A model generated the notes under the pieces. The model was given only the letters and a program-made list of their open reading frames with translations, had not been told where the DNA came from and ran no database searches. From an uncultured Christensenellaceae bacterium (GTDB taxonomy: Bacteria > Bacillota > Clostridia > Christensenellales > Borkfalkiaceae): 64,000 nucleotides of DNA. Of the stretch, positions 59,539 to 64,000 are shown one piece after another (position 1 is the first letter of the stretch; each line of letters opens with the position of its first letter). The stretch spans positions 1 through 64,000 of the forward strand of contig CAJULB010000006.1 in NCBI GenBank assembly GCA_910587005.1, in the 5' to 3' direction. The translations under genes were made by a program, and so were the position numbers.

Positions 59539-61261
59539 TCGATTTAATATAATCTACTATCGCCCCACTGCTAACGCCGAACTCGTCCATAAGCTCGTTT
59601 ACTCCGCCGTGCGGTATAAAACCGTCGCCGTAGGCGAAATTTTTTACTTTTTTATCGCTTTCGCTGAAATAAACGTCAATAAGCGAACCGAACCCGCCCA
59701 AAAGCATATTGTCCTCAACGGTTATAATATGCGTTTCTTTTAAATTATCCAGAATTTCGGTATCGAGCGGTTTAACAAACCGCGCATTGATTACAGAAAC
59801 AGCAATTCCGCTTGCCGACAGCGTTTCCGCCGCAACTATGCCGAGCGTTACGGCGCGTTCACCGCACGCAATGATTACATATTTACCGTTTGCGTCTATA
59901 AGCTTTTCCCATTTTCCCAAAACGATTTCCGACTGAATATCGAATATCCTTTTGCCTGCGCGCGGATAGCGGATTGCAAGCGGCGCGTTGAAATTTGCAC
60001 TGAATTCAAGCATTTTTTCAAACTCTTTTGTATCTTTGGGCACCGCAACGGTTAAATTCGGTATAAAATTCAAAAATGACAGGTCAAATACGCCCTGATG
60101 GGTTTCACCGTCCGCGCCCGATATTCCCGCGCGGTCAATGCAAAGCGTTACGGGCAGATTCTGCTCGCAAATATCAATAACAATTTCGTCGAACGAACGC
60201 TGTAAAAACGTAGAGTACACCGCATAATACGGCTTTAAGCCCTCGGTTGCCATAGAGGCGCACAAAATAGTAGCGTGCTCCTCGCAGATACCAACGTCAA
60301 CCGAGCGTTTGGGATATTTTTTAAAAAAGTCGCTCAGCCCAAGCGGAGTTGTCATTGCCGCCGTAACCGCAACAATTCTTTCGTCCTTTTCGGCAAGCCG
60401 TGAAAGCGTTCTGCCCAAAACCGCAGAATACTCCTCTGTAACGGCCTCGGCGTTCTTTATCGAAATACCGTGCGTGGCTTCGGGATTTTCCTCGCAGAAT
60501 GAGTATCCCTTGCCCTTTTTGGTTATGACGTGCAGAATTACGGACTCGTTTTTTAAGCGGTTTTTAACTTCCGTAAGCTTATCTATCATTCTTTCAAGGT
60601 CGTTGCCGTCGTAAACCCCGTCATACGCAAAGCCGAACCTTTCAAAAATTTTAGCATGTCTGTCCTTTTTCTGCTTATGCGAAATATCTTCGCTTAAAAT
60701 TTCAAGATATTCGTGCATACTGCCCACGGTCGGCGCAATAGACATACCGTTATCGTTGAGAATTAAAAGCACGTTGGTATTTAAAAGCCTTAAACTGTTG
60801 AAAGCTTCGTAAACAAGTCCGTTATTGAACGAACCGTCGCCTATTACCGCGATTACAGAAAAGTCTTCACCCTTTACGTCGCGCGCCTTTGCAATGCCCA
60901 AAGCGGCGGAAACGGAAGTACCCGCGTGCCCTGTATCGTAGCAGTCAAATTCGCTTTCAGCGCGTTTAGGAAAGCCCGAAAGCCCGCCTTTTTGTCTTAT
61001 AGTAGAAAAGTCCCCGCATCTTCCCGACAAAAGTTTGTGCGTGTAACACTGGTGTCCCACGTCGAAAACAACTTTGTCTTTGGGAAAATCGAAGACGTAA
61101 TGCAGCGCAACGGTCAGCTCGACCATACCGAGGTTGGAGGAAAGGTGCCCGCCGCTTTTTAAAACGGTTTCCGTTATCTTCTCCCTCGCCTCCTCGCAAA
61201 GAGCCAACAGCTCTTTAAGGGTCATTTGCTTTATCTGCGCCTGAGTTATATTTTCAAGCAT
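59528..61261 (-). CDS. dxs: 1-deoxy-D-xylulose-5-phosphate synthase
   Basis: TPP enzyme that starts the MEP isoprenoid pathway from pyruvate and glyceraldehyde-3-phosphate, 577 aa. HLSSNLGMVELTVALH, DVGHQCYTHKLLSGR, the TPP-Mg site GDGSFNNG with NDNGMSI, catalytic Glu in ICEEHA, and DRAGISGADGETHQGVFD. The ATG at 61261 shares its A with the TAA stop of the gene upstream (TAATG). Works with ispA upstream in the same locus. Confidence 0.95.
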   Translation of the reverse strand: MLENITQAQIKQMTLKELLALCEEAREKITETVLKSGGHLSSNLGMVELTVALHYVFDFPKDKVVFDVGHQCYTHKLLSGRCGDFSTIRQKGGLSGFPKRAESEFDCYDTGHAGTSVSAALGIAKARDVKGEDFSVIAVIGDGSFNNGLVYEAFNSLRLLNTNVLLILNDNGMSIAPTVGSMHEYLEILSEDISHKQKKDRHAKIFERFGFAYDGVYDGNDLERMIDKLTEVKNRLKNESVILHVITKKGKGYSFCEENPEATHGISIKNAEAVTEEYSAVLGRTLSRLAEKDERIVAVTAAMTTPLGLSDFFKKYPKRSVDVGICEEHATILCASMATEGLKPYYAVYSTFLQRSFDEIVIDICEQNLPVTLCIDRAGISGADGETHQGVFDLSFLNFIPNLTVAVPKDTKEFEKMLEFSANFNAPLAIRYPRAGKRIFDIQSEIVLGKWEKLIDANGKYVIIACGERAVTLGIVAAETLSASGIAVSVINARFVKPLDTEILDNLKETHIITVEDNMLLGGFGSLIDVYFSESDKKVKNFAYGDGFIPHGGVNELMDEFGVSSGAIVDYIKSNEN

Positions 61262-61941
61262 TATTTCTCTCTTTTTAAAAGGGTTGTGAATTTGGCAAAG
61301 CCGAAAACAATCTGCTTGTTGAAGGTTACCGCAATATGCTTGCAAATTGCTTTACCGCCAACCGTAAGCGCGCCTATAACCGCACTTACACCGATTGACG
61401 CAATAAGCTCTACCGTAGAGCCCCCGCCTAAAGCAATGCTTACGGCAAGCGCCGCACCCGCCGCACCGCTGACAATACCGCATATATCGCCTATAACGTC
61501 GGCAAATATGCTTGAAAGCTTGCTTGCATTGCGGCAAAATACAACGGCTCGCTTTGCGCCCTTTATTTTATTAGAGGCCATTGAATGGAATGCCGCAGTA
61601 TCGCAGGACATTATTGCGTTTGCAAGCACGTCGCAGCCGATATTGAGCACAAGCAGAACAAGCAAAACAATTACGCATATTACCGCGGCGCTGTTTTTAA
61701 TTACGACTTCCGTTAGAAAACTGAATAAAACGGTAAGCGCAAACGACAAAAACAAAACGCCGATACCCCATGTAAGCCACGCGTATTTGTGTTTTTTCTT
61801 GCTTTTAAGTTTTTTACCCGTCTTTTTTAAAGCGGTTTTTTTAACCGCGTTGTTCTGCGCGCTACTTGGGGGAACTTCTGAGGTTTCCCCTCCGCTTAAA
61901 TTACTGCAATTTGTCTGAGTTGATTGATTATCGTTTTCCAT
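61261..61941 (-). CDS. oapA: OLE-associated membrane protein OapA (probable)
   Basis: Polytopic membrane protein, 226 aa. A 50-residue Ser/Asn then Lys-rich N-tail (KKTGKKLKSKKKHK), suited to RNA contact, precedes about four membrane segments (53-77, 83-110, 150-172, 178-200) with Gly/Ala-rich helices resembling the DUF21/CNNM-type fold. Recognition is chiefly by context: it lies between a large structured RNA and dxs, where OapA, the protein partner of OLE RNA, lies in Bacillus halodurans. OapA binds OLE RNA at the membrane and influences magnesium, cold and alcohol tolerance. The coding end overlaps the dxs start by one base. Confidence 0.82.
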   Translation of the reverse strand: MENDNQSTQTNCSNLSGGETSEVPPSSAQNNAVKKTALKKTGKKLKSKKKHKYAWLTWGIGVLFLSFALTVLFSFLTEVVIKNSAAVICVIVLLVLLVLNIGCDVLANAIMSCDTAAFHSMASNKIKGAKRAVVFCRNASKLSSIFADVIGDICGIVSGAAGAALAVSIALGGGSTVELIASIGVSAVIGALTVGGKAICKHIAVTFNKQIVFGFAKFTTLLKREK

Positions 61942-61963
61942 AATAATAAAACAGATATTAAAA

Positions 61964-61983
61964 TACGCACTTTTGCGTGCGTA
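61964..61983 (-). terminator. Weak hairpin at the 3' side of OLE RNA
   Basis: TACGCAC / GTGCGTA, six-base loop, followed by TTTTAATAT on minus; lies between the RNA and oapA and may be a leaky terminator or processing site. Confidence 0.5.
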
Positions 61984-61984
61984 A

Positions 61985-62558
61985 ACAAAAAAACAATATA
62001 GTGGTTTATATTAAATAAACTTTGCGGCTTAGGTTCGGAAGGATTTCCCCCACGTCCACTTCCCGTCGCCGAAGAAGCAGTTTCCTTTTAAGGACCTGAA
62101 CGCTTAAAAAAGCATATCCGAATTACCACTTAGTCCACACCGTAATCTCTAATATAAAGACAGTCTAGAAGCTTTCCTTGACAATTTTTATTGAGCTAAT
62201 CCTCTTTTGCAAACAACAATTTCAAACAGCAATAGGATTTCACCGTCCGGCCGAACGGTAAAATCCGTGGGTCTGTTATCCGCTGCATTCACTCAAGGCA
62301 GGCTACTCTGTACCAAGCTTTCGCCTGATAGCAGGTTTAATCCGACAAAAATTAAATTTTGCCGACCTCCACGGTGAATGGGGTTGGCTGCGGTATGCCG
62401 TTACCTAGCTCCCATACACCTTTACTCCCAGCATTCACCCACTTTTGGCAAAGCAAGCAAACACCAGAAACTTCATCGATATGCCCTTTAACGGTATTTT
62501 ACCCCCGTCTTCGTATCAATAAAAACTGACTAGAATACTGCACCACTATATTAAGTTT
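61985..62558 (-). ncRNA. OLE RNA (ornate, large, extremophilic)
   Basis: Long structured RNA of about 570 nt with no reading frame of gene length. Its two ends are complementary: 61995-62005 (AATATAGTGGT) and 62542-62552 (ACCACTATATT) form an 11-bp closing helix. Internal hairpins are plentiful, for example GGATTTTACCGTTC with GGACGGTGAAATCC near 62240-62275, and TGGGTGAATGCTGGG with CCCCATTCACC near 62375-62445. It has its own promoter. The setting folD-ispA-RNA-oapA-dxs-tlyA is the diagnostic OLE locus. OLE RNA is known from extremophilic and anaerobic Gram-positives, sits at the membrane with OapA, and affects magnesium homeostasis and stress tolerance. Identification is from context and form, not alignment. 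Confidence 0.85.
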
Positions 62559-62564
62559 GAGTAT

Positions 62565-62593
62565 ATTATAGCATATTGTCCGCTATAAGTCAA
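62565..62593 (-). promoter_or_regulatory. OLE RNA promoter
   Basis: TTGACT (62588-62593), 17 bp, TATAAT (62565-62570) on minus, starting seven bases after the ispA stop codon. Confidence 0.82.
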
Positions 62594-62600
62594 TATTTTT

Positions 62601-63482
62601 TCAGCGCTTTCTTCCGCGCACGCTGTCGATAAGGCTAAGCAGAAATTTATTGTCGCCGCCTATGCCCTCTATTATTCCGCGGCAGCGTTCCGCAAGCACG
62701 TCCGCCATAAGCTTACTGCCGTCAAGCCCGTGTAAAGTTACGGAAGAATACTTACCCTCCCGCTTATCCTTGCCTATACTTTTGCCGAGGGTATCGAAAT
62801 CCCCCTCAACGTCCAATATATCGTCGGTAATCTGGAATAAACACCCCAAATCCCGCCCGAACGCTTTTAATTCGGCAAAACACCTGCCACCGCACAGCAT
62901 ACTCGGAACGGCAACGGGCGCCGTAATAAGCTTTGCAGTCTTGTTTTCGATTATAAAATTAAACGTCGGCTCGTTAAAGCCGGTATCGTTTTCGTGCAGA
63001 AGGTCGGCGGACTGCCCCGCTATCATACCGTAAATTCCCGCGCAGTCGCAAACAAACTCTGCGGCGGAAACATAATTTGCGCCCTTTCTGCACTCCCTTA
63101 AAAGCAAGGAATACGCGGTATTCAACAGACCGTCGCCTGCAAGCACGGCGTTGCCCACGCCGAAAACCTTATGGTTGGAAGGCTTTCCACGGCGGAAATC
63201 GTCGTTGTCCATTTCAGGCAAATCGTCGTGAATAAGCGAATAAGTGTGAATCAACTCGATTGCAAGGGCAAAATTATGAAGCTCGCTCCTCTTAACGCCA
63301 AGCAAATCGCCTACCGCAAATATCAATACGGGACGAAGGCGCTTTCCGCCGAGTTCTAAGCTGTATCTTAAACTTTTATTGAGAATTTCGGGGCGGCAGT
63401 TCAGATTTTCGCAAAATTCCGTTAAAACCGCATTGAATTCTTTAAGATATTCCCCGTATTTTTCGTTAAAGTCCAAAGTCAT
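62601..63482 (-). CDS. ispA: Farnesyl/geranyl diphosphate synthase
   Basis: Trans-polyprenyl diphosphate synthase, 293 aa, joining IPP with DMAPP/GPP. The first Asp-rich motif is in HDDLPEMDNDDFRRGKPSNHK (split around residue 84) and the second in QITDDILDVEGD near 212. Overlaps folD by four bases; xseA and xseB, usually between them, are absent. Provides farnesyl diphosphate for undecaprenyl and quinone lipids. Confidence 0.95.
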   Translation of the reverse strand: MTLDFNEKYGEYLKEFNAVLTEFCENLNCRPEILNKSLRYSLELGGKRLRPVLIFAVGDLLGVKRSELHNFALAIELIHTYSLIHDDLPEMDNDDFRRGKPSNHKVFGVGNAVLAGDGLLNTAYSLLLRECRKGANYVSAAEFVCDCAGIYGMIAGQSADLLHENDTGFNEPTFNFIIENKTAKLITAPVAVPSMLCGGRCFAELKAFGRDLGCLFQITDDILDVEGDFDTLGKSIGKDKREGKYSSVTLHGLDGSKLMADVLAERCRGIIEGIGGDNKFLLSLIDSVRGRKR

Positions 63483-64000
63483 CTCCTCAAAACAGCCGCT
63501 TGCAAGGTGTTATACATAAGCATAGTTATCGTCATAGGCCCCACTCCGCCGGGAACGGGGGTTATGAACGAGCATTTTTCCTTAACGTTTTCAAAATCCA
63601 CGTCGCCGCACAGTTTTCCGTTTTCGTCGCGGTTCATACCCACGTCTATAACGATTGCGCCCTTTTTAACCATATCCGCGGTAATAAATTTGGCTTTGCC
63701 TATTGCCGCAACCAGAATATCGGCATTAAGGCACTCCTCGCGCAGATTTTCTGTTTTGCTGTGACAGACTGTAACCGTTGCGGACGCGTTCAGAAGCAGC
63801 ATTGCCATAGGCTTGCCGACAATATTTGACCTGCCGACCACAACCGCGCGTTTACCAGCAACGTTTATATTGCAGTGCTCAAGCATTTTCATAACGCCGT
63901 TGGGCGTACACGCGACAATGCTTTCTTCCCCCGCACACAGTTTGCCGATGTTTTCAGCCGAAAATCCGTCTACGTCCTTTTCCGCGGGGATAAGCTTTAA
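63479..64000 (-). CDS. folD: FolD, methylenetetrahydrofolate dehydrogenase/cyclohydrolase (C-terminal part)
   Basis: The 3' 173 codons of folD; the 5' end lies beyond the window. Readable from the edge: IPAEKDVDGF and ACTPNG (usually PCTPxG), then the NADP-binding VVVGRSNIVGKPMAMLLL, ADILVAAIGK, VIDVGMNR and VTPVPGGVGPMTITML-type end (ITPVPGGVGPMTITML). It interconverts one-carbon units on tetrahydrofolate. First gene of the OLE locus seen here. Confidence 0.95.
   Translation of the reverse strand, partial: LKLIPAEKDVDGFSAENIGKLCAGEESIVACTPNGVMKMLEHCNINVAGKRAVVVGRSNIVGKPMAMLLLNASATVTVCHSKTENLREECLNADILVAAIGKAKFITADMVKKGAIVIDVGMNRDENGKLCGDVDFENVKEKCSFITPVPGGVGPMTITMLMYNTLQAAVLRR

Noticed and set aside
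61226..61918. Plus-strand frame of 230 codons opposite oapA
   Set aside because: Ser/Thr/Ile-rich mirror frame; the minus-strand protein has a sensible basic tail and membrane segments and is coupled to dxs.
61960..62600. tmRNA, RNase P RNA, 6S RNA or group II intron for the gene-free block
   Set aside because: No tag reading frame, no intron-encoded protein, and the gene neighbourhood is specific to OLE RNA; an alignment was not possible here.

Overview
The window looks like a chromosomal segment of a Gram-positive, endospore-forming, anaerobic Clostridia-type bacterium (Firmicutes/Bacillota), possibly an uncultured gut lineage. Support: SpoIVB, GerW, a PdaB/YlxY-like protein and WhiA; a T-box leader on thrS and an L20-type leader on infC; DivIVA-era Firmicutes gene orders (scpA-scpB-ytfI-gerW-dacF, nadK-argR-recN-spoIVB, dnaE-pfkA); a DAP decarboxylase; a Pta-AckA acetate pathway; and strong A+T-rich promoters of the TTGACA-17-TATAAT kind. 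No phage, transposon, CRISPR array or plasmid gene is seen. Almost everything is on the minus strand; only the XerS-like recombinase, lexA, leuS and tmcAL are on plus.

Layout. 1-5.9 kb: XerS-like recombinase, lexA with an SOS box over its promoter, a small Cys-rich protein, a CDF metal exporter, tRNA-Thr(GGT), an unknown Cys protein, and two phosphofructokinases. 5.9-13.2 kb: murB-PHP-whiA-dnaE operon and an orphan substrate-binding-like protein. 13.4-18.5 kb: infC-rpmI-rplT, rRNA methyltransferase, yebC, and thrS with its T-box. 18.5-34 kb: leuS, acpP, then a long minus-strand run uvrC-HAD-U32-mutS2-deacetylase-M16-HDG-alkD-tex, rich in DNA repair. 34-37 kb: a secreted pectate-lyase lipoprotein carrying four InlB-type repeats and an ArsR regulator. 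37-46.4 kb: copper ATPase, asparaginase, asnS, rpmF, DUF177, ackA, pta and divergent tmcAL. 46.5-54.7 kb: rluB, dacF, gerW, DUF2953, scpB, scpA, an M50 protease, lysA, a second DD-carboxypeptidase and a membrane protein. 54.7-64 kb: spoIVB, recN, argR, nadK, tlyA, dxs, a small membrane protein, a roughly 570-nt gene-free block, ispA and the 3' part of folD.

The most notable element is that gene-free block between ispA and the membrane protein at 61261-61941. Its position (folD-ispA-[RNA]-membrane protein-dxs-tlyA), its own promoter, the 11-bp pairing of its two ends, and the absence of coding capacity identify it as an OLE (ornate, large, extremophilic) RNA, with the membrane protein as its partner OapA. 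Other points of interest are an ATT start on infC, a copA promoter buried in a 13-bp inverted repeat, a CopA with DKTAT in place of DKTGT, a deacetylase that has lost its catalytic Asp, and possible forespore-type promoters almost abutting the start codons of spoIVB and the DUF2953 gene.
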